Positions 18,180 to 26,816 of a stretch of 64,000 nucleotides of DNA are shown here, piece by piece. The position numbers and the translations under genes are program-made. The stretch spans positions 1 through 64,000 of the forward strand of contig DAMBHY010000005.1 in NCBI GenBank assembly GCA_032068765.1, in the 5' to 3' direction. Source of the DNA: DAMBHY01 sp032068765 (GTDB taxonomy: Bacteria > Bacteroidota > Bacteroidia > Bacteroidales > Dysgonomonadaceae). Each line of letters starts with the position of its first letter. Within the stretch, counting starts at the first letter, position 1. The notes below the pieces were generated by a model, which saw only the letters and a program-made list of their open reading frames with translations, did not search any database and had not been told where the DNA came from.

Positions 18180-19787
18180 TTAGTTATGGTTAGTTATTTT
18201 TTTACCGGACAAAAGTTCTTTATAAACACTTTCGTCGTTAATAATTCGGAAACCTTCCTGAAAGATTTCATTTTCATCGTTCATTATCTGGAAATAAGCA
18301 CCCGGTCCATATAAATCACGAGCGATGAGTGCTTTTAATTGTTTGGAGATAAGACTTTTTGAAGTTGTAAACTCTTTTTCGTCCCACATAATTTTTTCAG
18401 CACCCGCCAGTTTCTTTAGCTGAGATACAGCCGACTCGTCAATGATAAATTTTTTCTTAAAACTCTCTATGTTTGGATATGATTTCAAGAGTTTGGTACG
18501 GTTCTTATCCACTTCACTTAATGTGAATTTATTCAGAACACCTTTAAACATCAATTCTTTATGAAGTTTGGAGACACTTCCGGTATCCAGGGGTACAAAA
18601 TAATCCGGCATGATGCCGCCTCCCCCGTATACAGTACGCTTATTTACCAAGGTTTTGAATTTTAAAGAATCAGGGAAGTGAATGCTGTCCGCGTGCATCA
18701 ACTCTCCTTTATTGTAACGATTGAGCACATCCAGATTGTAACTTTCGGTATCTCCTCCGGTGTATGGTTTCTGTATACTCCTTCCGGTTGGGGTATAATA
18801 TCTTGCAACAGTAAGGCGAATCATCGCACCATCATTCAATGGGAGTTGTCGTTGAACGAGTCCTTTTCCAAATGTTCTTCTACCTACAATAACTGCTCTA
18901 TCCCAATCTTGTAATGCTCCTGCTAAGATCTCACTTGCAGAAGCTGAACCTTCATTCACTAAAACCACCAAATTCCCAGTTTGAAATTCACCTCGTGGAG
19001 TACCTTTCATATTTACTCTTGGTTGTGTCCTACCCTCCGTATATACAATCAATTGTTTATCGTTTAGGAACTCATCAGCAATATTTGTAGCTACCTGTAA
19101 AATTCCACCTGCATTATCAGTCAGATCAAGAATCATATCCTGCATTCCTTGTTCCCTCAATTTCTTTTCTGCATCACGCAGTTCCTCGAACGATGTGGAG
19201 CCAAATCTGCTTAAACGAATGTATCCCGTATTTTTATCCACCATGTACGCCGCGTCAATACTGTAGATAGGGATTTTATCTCTGATAATGTTAAAAGTAA
19301 TAAGTTCCGGTACTCCTCTGCGTTTTATCTGCACTTCCACTTTGGACCCTTTCGGTCCGCGGAGCCTTTTCATCACATCGTTGGTATCCATCTTTACGCC
19401 GGCTATATTCGTACCATCTACTTTTATAATTTTATCGCCAGGCATAATACCTACTTTCTGAGAAGGACCTCCGGCAATCACATCTATGATGTACAAAGTA
19501 TCCGTCATCATATTAAAAGAAACGCCGATACCGTCAAAATTTCCCTGCAGCGGTTCGTTCATCTTAGAAACTTCGTCCGCTGACATATATACCGAATGTG
19601 GATCTAATTGCGAAAGCATAGCCTTAATTCCGGCTTCCGTAATTTTTGATGTGTTTACATCATCTACATACAGGTTTTTAATCATTTGTAGTGTACGTTC
19701 CACTTTTATTCCATCACTGCTTATTTGAGCATAGGAGGTAAAAGATAGGCAAAGGATAAACGATAGAGATAGTAACTTTTTGTACAT
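18180..19787 (-). CDS. C-terminal processing peptidase, S41 family (secreted)
   Basis: Second S41 protease. It has a cleavable signal peptide (residues 1-21, ending SYAQ), a PDZ domain (about 80-165), and the S41 core with EGSASASEIL (catalytic Ser near 280) and RRTFGKGLVQ (catalytic Lys near 306). It differs from the 4565 gene in having a signal peptide rather than an anchor and in a shorter C-terminal region. Its ATG overlaps the coaD stop by one base (TAATG). The order parE - coaD - S41 is, from memory, conserved in Bacteroides; here a four-helix-bundle gene interrupts it. Confidence 0.93.
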   Translation of the reverse strand: MYKKLLSLSFILCLSFTSYAQISSDGIKVERTLQMIKNLYVDDVNTSKITEAGIKAMLSQLDPHSVYMSADEVSKMNEPLQGNFDGIGVSFNMMTDTLYIIDVIAGGPSQKVGIMPGDKIIKVDGTNIAGVKMDTNDVMKRLRGPKGSKVEVQIKRRGVPELITFNIIRDKIPIYSIDAAYMVDKNTGYIRLSRFGSTSFEELRDAEKKLREQGMQDMILDLTDNAGGILQVATNIADEFLNDKQLIVYTEGRTQPRVNMKGTPRGEFQTGNLVVLVNEGSASASEILAGALQDWDRAVIVGRRTFGKGLVQRQLPLNDGAMIRLTVARYYTPTGRSIQKPYTGGDTESYNLDVLNRYNKGELMHADSIHFPDSLKFKTLVNKRTVYGGGGIMPDYFVPLDTGSVSKLHKELMFKGVLNKFTLSEVDKNRTKLLKSYPNIESFKKKFIIDESAVSQLKKLAGAEKIMWDEKEFTTSKSLISKQLKALIARDLYGPGAYFQIMNDENEIFQEGFRIINDESVYKELLSGKKITNHN

Positions 19788-20245
19788 TATAAATTCATTT
19801 TTTTAGGGATAAAATCGTCCACATTTTTACCATAGCGCAACAGTTCGCGTACAAGGGTAGAACTAACGTGAGTGAGATGAGGCTCTGTGAAAAGGACAAA
19901 CGTTTCTATGCCGGTAAGAGTTCGATTCATATCCGCAATTGTTTTCTCATATTCAAAATCAGTGACTGAGCGAATTCCTCTTAAAATATAATCAGCATTA
20001 CATTTACGGGCAAAATCAATCGTCAATACGTCATAACTTTCCACGCGCACGCGGGGTTCATTTGCATACAACTCGCTAATCATGCGCAGTCTTTCTTCTA
20101 CGGGAAAATAGTTTTTTTTCGTGTCGTTGATTCCAATGGCGATTATCAGTTCATCCACCAACTGCAGACCACGGTTCACCAAAGATTCGTGTCCAATAGT
20201 GAAAGGGTCGAAAGTTCCGGGAAATAAGGCGATACGGTTTTGCAT
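19787..20245 (-). CDS. coaD: Phosphopantetheine adenylyltransferase
   Basis: Transfers AMP from ATP to 4'-phosphopantetheine to give dephospho-CoA, the penultimate CoA step. The 152-residue length is standard. The nucleotidyltransferase motif is GTFDPFTIGHESL near the N-terminus (TxGH form), followed by RGIRSVTDFEYE and the C-terminal SSTLVRELLRYG. It overlaps the S41 gene downstream by one base. The gap to parE upstream is filled by the four-helix-bundle element. Confidence 0.96.
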   Translation of the reverse strand: MQNRIALFPGTFDPFTIGHESLVNRGLQLVDELIIAIGINDTKKNYFPVEERLRMISELYANEPRVRVESYDVLTIDFARKCNADYILRGIRSVTDFEYEKTIADMNRTLTGIETFVLFTEPHLTHVSSTLVRELLRYGKNVDDFIPKKMNL

Positions 20246-20257
20246 GTTGAGTTATGT

Positions 20258-20658
20258 AGTTATAAAGTGATGAGGTTATGAAGGTTTACTATACAAAGAT
20301 TTTATAAGATTACTCAGGAGAACTCTTATAAACTTGACTTTTTCAAGACATGTAGTAAACTGTTCGTGATTAATAAAATTCAAACGATGAGATAATTCAA
20401 TTTGGGTTTCAATTTCTGATAAAGAACCGAGTGAAATATACAAAAAGTGAGACAATTCTTGTTTGCCTTTCCTTGCAAAGCCTTCTGCTATATTAGAAGG
20501 TATCGATACAGAAGCTCTTTTAATTTGTGAAGTTAAGCCATACAGTTCAGATGGAGGAAAACCTTCCGTCAACTTATATATAAACTCAACAAAATCCATT
20601 GACTCTTGCCAAACTTTAAGATCCTTATGACTTTTGATATTTCCCATGCTTTATAACT
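20258..20658. repeat. Inverted-repeat-bounded element containing a four-helix-bundle gene (copy A)
   Basis: A perfect 10-bp inverted repeat, AGTTATAAAG at 20258-20267 and CTTTATAACT at 20649-20658, brackets the four-helix-bundle gene 20276-20647. Both arms are in short GTTAn-rich repeats of the kind seen around the other two copies. The element sits between coaD and parE. The layout resembles rRNA intervening sequences, where an ORF of this same family lies in the loop of a stem. Confidence 0.5.
20276..20647 (-). CDS. Four-helix-bundle protein (IVS/S23 family), copy A
   Basis: 123-residue all-helical protein of the 23S rRNA intervening-sequence family (TIGR02436, Avd-like fold). The conserved core is KVWQESMDFV, then SSELYGLTSQ-type helix (PPSELYGLTSQIKRASVSIP) and SNIAEGFARKGKQELSHF. 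No membrane segment is seen. It is very similar to the gene at 32730, including the start MGxIKxHKDLKVWQESMDFVE, and more distant from that at 31689. Family members form pentamers and bind nucleic acid in diversity-generating retroelements, but no reverse transcriptase is present here. The function of free-standing copies is unknown. It interrupts parE and coaD and is bounded by inverted repeats. Confidence 0.88.
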   Translation of the reverse strand: MGNIKSHKDLKVWQESMDFVEFIYKLTEGFPPSELYGLTSQIKRASVSIPSNIAEGFARKGKQELSHFLYISLGSLSEIETQIELSHRLNFINHEQFTTCLEKVKFIRVLLSNLIKSLYSKPS

Positions 20659-20715
20659 TCTTCACTCCGTCAAATTGTAACTAATTTCATTTTTAATTCT
20701 TCATTTTTCATTAAA

Positions 20716-22593
20716 TCAAGCTCCTTCCTCTTCCACCACCAGATTGTCTATAATAAAATTCTGACGCTCAGGTGTATTGTTACCCATATAGAAATCAAGC
20801 AGGTCTTTTACCGAATCGTTCTTGCGCATGGTCACCTTGTCTAGGCGCATATTCTCTCCGATAAATTCACGGAATTCGTCCGGCGATATTTCTCCAAGAC
20901 CTTTGAATCGGGTGATTTCAGGATTGGGAGACAATTTTTTAATCGCTGATAAACGCTCTTCTTCGGTGTAGCAATACAACGTTTCTTTCTTGTTACGAAC
21001 CCTAAATAGAGGCGTTTGCAGAATGTATACGTGATCTTTCTTCACCAAATCGGGGAAAAATTGCAAAAAGAACGTAAGTAATAGAAGACGAATATGCATC
21101 CCGTCCGTATCGGCATCTGTAGCGATAATCACTTTGTTGTAACGCAATCCGTCCAAATCTTCCTCAATATTGAGCGCCGCCTGCAAAAGATTGAACTCTT
21201 CATTTTCATATACAATTTTCTTGGTTTTTCCGTAAGTATTTAGCGGTTTACCTCGCAAACTGAATACCGCCTGCAAGTTCGGGTCACGGCTTTTGGTGAT
21301 AGAACCGCTCGCAGAATCTCCCTCAGTGATGAAAATACAAGTTTTATCCAGATCTGTTCCTTTGCTGTCGTTGTAATGAATGCGGCAATCGCGCAATTTC
21401 TTGTTGTGAAGGCTCGCCTTCTTCGCTCTGTCACGCGCCAATTTGGTAACGCCCGCAATAGCTTTACGCTCTTTTTCTGATTCAAGGATCTTTTTATGAA
21501 GAATTTCTGCGGTCGTAGGATTTTTGTGCAGAAAATTATCGAGTTCTGTCTTTAAAAAATCGGAAACGAATTTGTTGACCGACACGCTATTTTCGTGGGG
21601 CGACATTTCTTTTGAGCCAAGTTTTGTTTTGGTTTGCGACTCAAACACTGGTTCTTCCACTTTTATACTGATGGCAGCAACAATTCCGTTACGTATATCA
21701 GAATATTCAAAATTCTTATTGAAGAATTCTTTAATAGTACGTGCAGCCGCTTCACGAAAAGCCGTAAGGTGCGTTCCACCCTGCGTAGTATGCTGCCCGT
21801 TTACAAAAGAATAATATTCCTCGCCGTATTGATTGCCATGCGTTATCGCTATTTCAATATCATCCCCACGAAGATGGATGATAGGGTAAAGAATATCGGA
21901 GGTAAGGTTTTCATTTAACAAATCCTCCAACCCATTTTTGGAAAAGAATTTTTTGTCGTTGTATATAATTGTAAGACCAACATTCAGAAAAACATAGTTC
22001 TTCAGCAGTGGCTCAATATATTCGTCTCTATAATGATAATTAGTAAAGATAGTGTTGTCGGGGATAAACTCCACAAAGGTTCCTGACGTTTCTGTACGGT
22101 TTTCAGACATCTTTTCATCCGTCACCAAACCGCGTTCGTACCACACTTCCGAAGCCATTCCTTCGCGGCAGCTTGCAATATGAAAGTAGGAGGACAACGC
22201 ATTCACCGCTTTTATCCCTACCCCATTTAATCCTACTGATTTTTTGAAAGCTTCCGAATCGTACTTTGCCCCGGTGTTCATACGGGAAGAAACATCTTTC
22301 ACTTTACGCAAGGGGATACCTCGCCCGTGGTCTCTTACCGATACTTTACCTTCTTCAATCTTCACCTCAATAGTTCTACCGAAACCCATCATGTATTCAT
22401 CAATGGAATTATCCAGCACCTCTTTCAGAAGCACATAGATTCCATCATCAGCAGATGAGCCGTCGCCCAACTTACCAATGTACATTCCCGGACGGCGGCG
22501 AATATGTTCGTGCCATTCCAGAGTTTTTATATTATCCTCGCTATATTCAGCAGGTATTGAATTTCTGTTATCGTTAAAAGTTCCTTGTTCCAC
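20716..22593 (-). CDS. parE: DNA topoisomerase IV subunit B (GyrB/ParE family)
   Basis: ATPase/TOPRIM subunit of a type IIA topoisomerase that decatenates daughter chromosomes. The GHKL ATPase domain starts with HIRRRPGMYIG and contains LDNSIDEYMMGFG (about 61-73). The transducer domain follows. The TOPRIM motif EGDSASGSI is near 425, and the metal-binding DTDGMHIR is near 490. The 625-residue length without the GyrB insert suits the Bacteroidota ParE. GyrB cannot be strictly excluded from the sequence alone. The acyltransferase gene ends 14 bp upstream. Confidence 0.92.
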   Translation of the reverse strand: MEQGTFNDNRNSIPAEYSEDNIKTLEWHEHIRRRPGMYIGKLGDGSSADDGIYVLLKEVLDNSIDEYMMGFGRTIEVKIEEGKVSVRDHGRGIPLRKVKDVSSRMNTGAKYDSEAFKKSVGLNGVGIKAVNALSSYFHIASCREGMASEVWYERGLVTDEKMSENRTETSGTFVEFIPDNTIFTNYHYRDEYIEPLLKNYVFLNVGLTIIYNDKKFFSKNGLEDLLNENLTSDILYPIIHLRGDDIEIAITHGNQYGEEYYSFVNGQHTTQGGTHLTAFREAAARTIKEFFNKNFEYSDIRNGIVAAISIKVEEPVFESQTKTKLGSKEMSPHENSVSVNKFVSDFLKTELDNFLHKNPTTAEILHKKILESEKERKAIAGVTKLARDRAKKASLHNKKLRDCRIHYNDSKGTDLDKTCIFITEGDSASGSITKSRDPNLQAVFSLRGKPLNTYGKTKKIVYENEEFNLLQAALNIEEDLDGLRYNKVIIATDADTDGMHIRLLLLTFFLQFFPDLVKKDHVYILQTPLFRVRNKKETLYCYTEEERLSAIKKLSPNPEITRFKGLGEISPDEFREFIGENMRLDKVTMRKNDSVKDLLDFYMGNNTPERQNFIIDNLVVEEEGA

Positions 22594-22607
22594 TCTTTCT
22601 CCTTAGC

Positions 22608-23738
22608 TTATTTCAAATCTTTAATGTACGCACGACGCGTACGCACTTTTTTCGCATCCAGACCATCCCACATAGACTGTACTTTATCATTATTTTCCAA
22701 CTCGAGGTTGCTTTCCGCGTATTCAAATCCGTATTTAATGGCATTCGGGATAAATTTATTGAAAATGAGAGCATTCAATCCCTTTCCCTGATATTCGGGA
22801 TCAATACCTACCAGCATCAAATCCAATACTTTGTTATCCGTACCTTTCAATGCGCGATAGAGATGCCACCAACCTGTGGGCAGGAAGTGTCCTTTCGCCT
22901 TTTGCAGAGCAATAGAAACACTCGGCAGTGCTATTCCGAACCCTACCAACTTATCATCCTTATTTACAATCAATGACAAAAAGTCGAGTCGCAACATGGG
23001 GATGTACATATTTACGTAATAATCAATTTGTTTTGGTGTAAGTTCCACATATCCGTACAAATCTTTGTACGCTCTGTTTATTAAGTTGAAAATATCGTGA
23101 GCATACGGCCAAAGGTCTTTTTTGCTGGTGATATCCAATTCCCGCACTTTGTAGCGTCGTTTTACGGTATCGGCAATTTTTCTGTAACGTTCGGGAAATA
23201 CTTTCGGAATGTTGATATGAAACTCCACCCAGTCGTTATCTTTTACATAACCCAGTCTCTCGATATGACGACGGTAATAGGGATGATAATATTTTGCAAT
23301 CATGGTAGATACATGTTCAAAACCATCAATCAACAGACCTTCCTGATCAAAATCGGTAAATCCCATCGGGCCATGTATTTTATCCATCCCACGTTCCTTG
23401 CCCCAGCCTTCAGCGGCTTTTAGCAGTGCTTCAGACACTTCCTCATCATCGATAAAATCAATAAATCCAAACCGTACGTGACGTTCTTTCCAGATTTCAT
23501 TAGCTTTATAATTGATAATAGCGGCAATGCGTCCGACTATCTCCTCCTCACGATAAGCCAAAAAATAAGCTGCATCGCAATGTTCGAAAGCGGGATTTTT
23601 TTCCCAGTTGAGGGTGAACAACTCATCGTACACCAAAGGCGGAACGAAATATTCGTTACCCTCGTATATGTCAATGCCAAAATGAACAAACTTTTTCAGT
23701 TCTTCTCTTGTATGTATTTTTATTATTTCAACGGCCAT
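22608..23738 (-). CDS. GNAT-fold acyltransferase-like protein
   Basis: 376-residue cytoplasmic protein seen widely in Bacteroidota as a hypothetical or GNAT-like protein. It starts VEIIKIHTREELKKFV, has GPMGFTDFDQEGLLIDGF in the middle, and ends with a GNAT-like acetyl-CoA segment LMLVGIDPEYQGKGLNALI and ESNLELENNDKVQSMW. The QGKGLN element resembles the Q/RxxGxG/A pyrophosphate loop. The substrate is unknown. It is the first gene of the parE-coaD operon, with a minus-strand -7 element upstream. Confidence 0.75.
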   Translation of the reverse strand: MAVEIIKIHTREELKKFVHFGIDIYEGNEYFVPPLVYDELFTLNWEKNPAFEHCDAAYFLAYREEEIVGRIAAIINYKANEIWKERHVRFGFIDFIDDEEVSEALLKAAEGWGKERGMDKIHGPMGFTDFDQEGLLIDGFEHVSTMIAKYYHPYYRRHIERLGYVKDNDWVEFHINIPKVFPERYRKIADTVKRRYKVRELDITSKKDLWPYAHDIFNLINRAYKDLYGYVELTPKQIDYYVNMYIPMLRLDFLSLIVNKDDKLVGFGIALPSVSIALQKAKGHFLPTGWWHLYRALKGTDNKVLDLMLVGIDPEYQGKGLNALIFNKFIPNAIKYGFEYAESNLELENNDKVQSMWDGLDAKKVRTRRAYIKDLK

Positions 23739-23790
23739 AAATTCTGTTTAGGTGAATGTTTTATGAAGTTCGCAAAATTAATTCAATCTA

Positions 23791-23798
23791 CAAAGATA
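23791..23798 (-). promoter_or_regulatory. -7 promoter element TATCTTTG for the parE operon
   Basis: Reads TATCTTTG on the minus strand, an exact TAnnTTTG match, 52 bp before the ATG at 23738. It is the best candidate promoter for the acyltransferase-parE-coaD operon. Confidence 0.45.
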
Positions 23799-23937
23799 AC
23801 TTTTTTGAAATGAAGAATGAAAAATGAAGAATGAAAAATTTGGGAGTTGCGGTTTAAAGAGATAGTATGTGGTTATGTTTATGAAACGGTAAATCGTTAA
23901 GTTGTTGAGTTGTTGAGTTGTTTAGGGGATGCCACTA

Positions 23938-23962
23938 GTAGAAACGTAATGCATTACGTCTT
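23938..23962 (+). repeat. REP-like GTAG hairpin, copy 1
   Basis: GTAG at 23938-23941 is followed directly by the perfect 16-bp palindrome ACGTAATGCATTACGT (23944-23959). A GTAG tetranucleotide at the foot of a hairpin is the hallmark of REP elements moved by Y1 (TnpA-REP/RAYT) transposases. Three further copies are in this window; no transposase gene is. Confidence 0.55.
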
Positions 23963-23981
23963 GATTTCAATCGGGCTGTAT

Positions 23982-24002
23982 AGGCGTCGATTTATCGCGC
24001 CT
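23982..24002 (+). repeat. Second hairpin beside the REP-like element
   Basis: AGGCG (23982-23986) and CGCCT (23998-24002) with an 11-base loop containing CGATTTATCG. The loop is the same as in the GTAG hairpin at 61381, so this may be a REP whose GTAG decayed to GTAT. Confidence 0.4.
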
Positions 24003-24330
24003 CATTTTTCACCACAAAAAGGCACAAAGTTTTCCTCAGAGTTGCACAAAGAAATGAAATTTACTAACTGACCATTATAGATATTTCACTTCGTTCAATA
24101 TGACAAATTGAAAAAATTTAATGTTACAGGTTGCGGGTTACGTGTTGCTAATTTAATCATTACAAGGCTATGGGTAAGGGAATACTTGGAACAACTAAAT
24201 ACATTAGCATAATAACGAATTATTTCATTAGCACATCATCTCATTATCTTATTTTATTAATTTACAGTCCAAATTTCCTCATAATTTAAAAAAAGTTGGG
24301 ATAGCTAATGCGGGGTTGAGTAAAAACCAT

Positions 24331-24338
24331 TAAATTTG
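24331..24338 (+). promoter_or_regulatory. -7 promoter element TAAATTTG for the polysaccharide export genes
   Basis: Exact TAnnTTTG match, 60 bp before the preferred wza start at 24399. It supports that start over an ATG at 24336, which would lie inside the promoter. Confidence 0.5.
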
Positions 24339-24398
24339 CGATTAATACATATCCTTAAACAAAAGGATTACAATTATTCTAAACTATTATACATATAT

Positions 24399-26774
24399 AT
24401 GAAGATGAAATCTCATTTTTCACGTATTTTTTTACTCTCTCTTACATTGTTCTTCTACGTAATTTCGGCTAATGCCCAAATGAGTGACGAACAGGTAGCG
24501 TCTGAAGCCATGCGGATGAGTCAACAAGGAGCGAGTCCGTCCCAAGTATTTCAACAACTCTCAAAAAGAGGCGTCACTGCTGTGCAGTTCCAGCGCATAC
24601 GCGAAAAAATGGGCAAACAAGGACAAACAACAGTGGAAGTTGGAACCAATACCGTTAATGAAACTGCGACAGAACGTAACGACGTTATTGTTATACCTTC
24701 CACGACAAATACCCCTCCAGAAGGTCCAAATGATGTATATGGACAAAACTTTTTTAGGCAAAGCAATTTAACCTTCGCACCCAATACCAATATGCCAACT
24801 CCGGCCAACTATGTACTTGGTCCGGGTGATGAAGTGATTATTGATGTATGGGGAGATTCCGAACTCAATCTCAAATACACCATTACTCCCGATGGATACA
24901 TAGCTGTTCCAGGTTTAGGACGTATTCAGCTCAGCGGCATGAATATTCAACAGGCGACAACGCGAATTCGCAACAGCTTCTCATCAATATATTCTGATTT
25001 AGATTCTTCCACTCCCCGAACATTCCTAGGGATATCGGTGGGTAATACGCGTACCATTAAAGTGAATGTGATGGGTGAAGTAAAGGTACCCGGAACCTAC
25101 ACTATGACGTCCTTCGCCTCGGCATTTCATGCTTTGTATGCTGCAGGTGGACCTAATGAAATTGGAGGACTTCGTTCTATCCGCATTTATCGTGGCGGCA
25201 AAGTAGTTGCTAACATTGACCTATACGAATATTTAATGAAAGGCAATAGTCAGAAAGACATCACATTGAGAGACGGCGATATTGTGAAAGTGGACCCGCA
25301 TCAAATACTTGCACAAATTACAGGGGAAGTTAAGCGTCCGATGAAATATGAAATGAAGCCAGCTGAATCTATGGAAGATTTGGTTGCTTTTGCAGGAGGA
25401 TTTACAGGAAACGCTTTCAGAGGAAATGTAGAAGTGACGCGTCGTGGTTCTACTGAAATGGAAACCTATACAGTTAACAGCGATCAATATCCTTATTTCA
25501 ATTTAAATGACGGAGACTTGATACAAGTAGATAAAATATTAAACCGTTTTACAAACAAAGTTGAAATATCTGGAGCTGTAAACCGTGCCGGAACATTTGG
25601 TATCAGTGACCAGATACGCACTGTTAAGGATTTGATTAATGCAGCTCAGGGAATAAGAGGTGACGCTTATCTGCAAAGAGGTCTTTTATACCGTCAACTA
25701 GAAGACTTTTCAACTGAAATGCAGTCGGTAAATATTGACGATTTATTAAAAAACCGCATTCCGGATATTGTCCTTCGCAAGAATGACCGCCTGTTTATCC
25801 CCTCTATCTATAATATTAATGAGGAAGTTAATATTACTATCTCAGGAGCTGTTCGTAAACCCGGCGAATACGCTTACGCAACCAACATGAGCGTGGAAGA
25901 CGTGATATTACGTGCAGGAGGTTTAACTGAAGGGGCATCTCTCGCAAGAGTGGATGTATTCCGTCGTGTTAAAGACCCATACAGCACAGTTGTTTCCAAA
26001 AAAACAGGACTTGCCTACAGCTTTACTTTGAAAGATGGACTGGCACTGGCTACCCAGGCAAAAACTTTCACGCTGGAACCATTCGATGAAATAGTAGTAC
26101 GTTCCTCCCCCGGATATTCCGAGCAAGAGATGGTGGAAATTAAAGGAGAAGTACTCTTTGGTGGTAAATACGCCAAATTACAACGCAACGAACGCATTTC
26201 TTCTTTAGTGCAACGCGCCGGCGGATTGACACCTCAAGCCTTTGCCAAAGGAGCAAGGTTAACCAGATTGATGAATGAAAATGAAAGACAAAGAGCCATT
26301 GATGCCATTAAAGCAGATTTAAAAATGAGCCGCGACTCCACCTTAACCGAGGAGATGAATCTTACCCATCAATTTGTGGGAATAGATTTGGCAAAAGCCA
26401 TTGAACATCCCGGTAGTGATGAAGATATCGTTTTGCGCGAAGGGGATATCCTTTCCATACCATATTATACAGGTACCGTTAAAATTTCTGGAGGAGTCAA
26501 CTATCCTGTTACCGTTACCTATAAAAAAGGTATGACTGTAGATGGATATATTCGTCAGGCAGGAGGATACAGCAGGCTTGCAATGAGCAGAAAACCATTT
26601 GTAATCTATATGAATGGCAAGGGTTCATCGGGTAAATGGGCAAAAGTGGAGCCTGGTAGTGAAATTATAGTACCTACCCGACCAGACAGAGAACCGATGT
26701 CACCCCAAACTATTATGAGTCTTACGACCTCCATTGGAACGTTGGCTTTGTTAGTCGCTAATTTCTTTAAATAA
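24399..26774 (+). CDS. wza: Polysaccharide export outer-membrane protein, Wza-like with six SLBB domains
   Basis: Export channel component for the surface polysaccharide. With the start at 24399 (MKMKSHFSRIF) it has a clear signal peptide ending NAQ. An ATG 63 bases upstream would add a hydrophilic tail ahead of it and overlaps the promoter element. No lipobox Cys is seen. A Poly_export domain (about residues 105-200, PANYVLGPGDEVIIDVWG) precedes six SLBB domains, recognised as repeated GEVKxPGxY-like strands (for example GEVKVPGTYT, GEVKRPMKYE, GAVNRAGTFG, GAVRKPGEYA). A hydrophobic helix lies at the extreme C-terminus (TSIGTLALLVANFF). At ~790 residues it is much longer than E. coli Wza (379), as is usual in Bacteroidota. 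wzz follows 42 bp later. Confidence 0.9.
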   Translation: MKMKSHFSRIFLLSLTLFFYVISANAQMSDEQVASEAMRMSQQGASPSQVFQQLSKRGVTAVQFQRIREKMGKQGQTTVEVGTNTVNETATERNDVIVIPSTTNTPPEGPNDVYGQNFFRQSNLTFAPNTNMPTPANYVLGPGDEVIIDVWGDSELNLKYTITPDGYIAVPGLGRIQLSGMNIQQATTRIRNSFSSIYSDLDSSTPRTFLGISVGNTRTIKVNVMGEVKVPGTYTMTSFASAFHALYAAGGPNEIGGLRSIRIYRGGKVVANIDLYEYLMKGNSQKDITLRDGDIVKVDPHQILAQITGEVKRPMKYEMKPAESMEDLVAFAGGFTGNAFRGNVEVTRRGSTEMETYTVNSDQYPYFNLNDGDLIQVDKILNRFTNKVEISGAVNRAGTFGISDQIRTVKDLINAAQGIRGDAYLQRGLLYRQLEDFSTEMQSVNIDDLLKNRIPDIVLRKNDRLFIPSIYNINEEVNITISGAVRKPGEYAYATNMSVEDVILRAGGLTEGASLARVDVFRRVKDPYSTVVSKKTGLAYSFTLKDGLALATQAKTFTLEPFDEIVVRSSPGYSEQEMVEIKGEVLFGGKYAKLQRNERISSLVQRAGGLTPQAFAKGARLTRLMNENERQRAIDAIKADLKMSRDSTLTEEMNLTHQFVGIDLAKAIEHPGSDEDIVLREGDILSIPYYTGTVKISGGVNYPVTVTYKKGMTVDGYIRQAGGYSRLAMSRKPFVIYMNGKGSSGKWAKVEPGSEIIVPTRPDREPMSPQTIMSLTTSIGTLALLVANFFK

Positions 26775-26816
26775 TCAGTACATTTTTTAATTAAAATCAA
26801 GAAGAAAACAATCGCT

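Larger units (their letters stand above)
23739..24398. other. Intergenic region with dispersed repeats, between parE operon and wza
   Basis: No gene supported. From left to right it holds the minus-strand promoter above and a GTTGAGTT-type short tandem run (about 23893-23923). Next are a GTAG hairpin (REP-like) at 23938-23962 and a second hairpin AGGCG/CGCCT at 23982-24002. An ACCACAAA...GGCACAAAG repeat follows (about 24010-24050), then a CACTTCGTTCAATATGACAAA remnant (about 24087-24107), and the wza promoter element at 24331. Confidence 0.55.

Noticed and set aside
24336..24398. ATG at 24336 as the wza start.
   Set aside because: It overlaps the TAAATTTG promoter element and would bury the signal peptide 21 residues inside.
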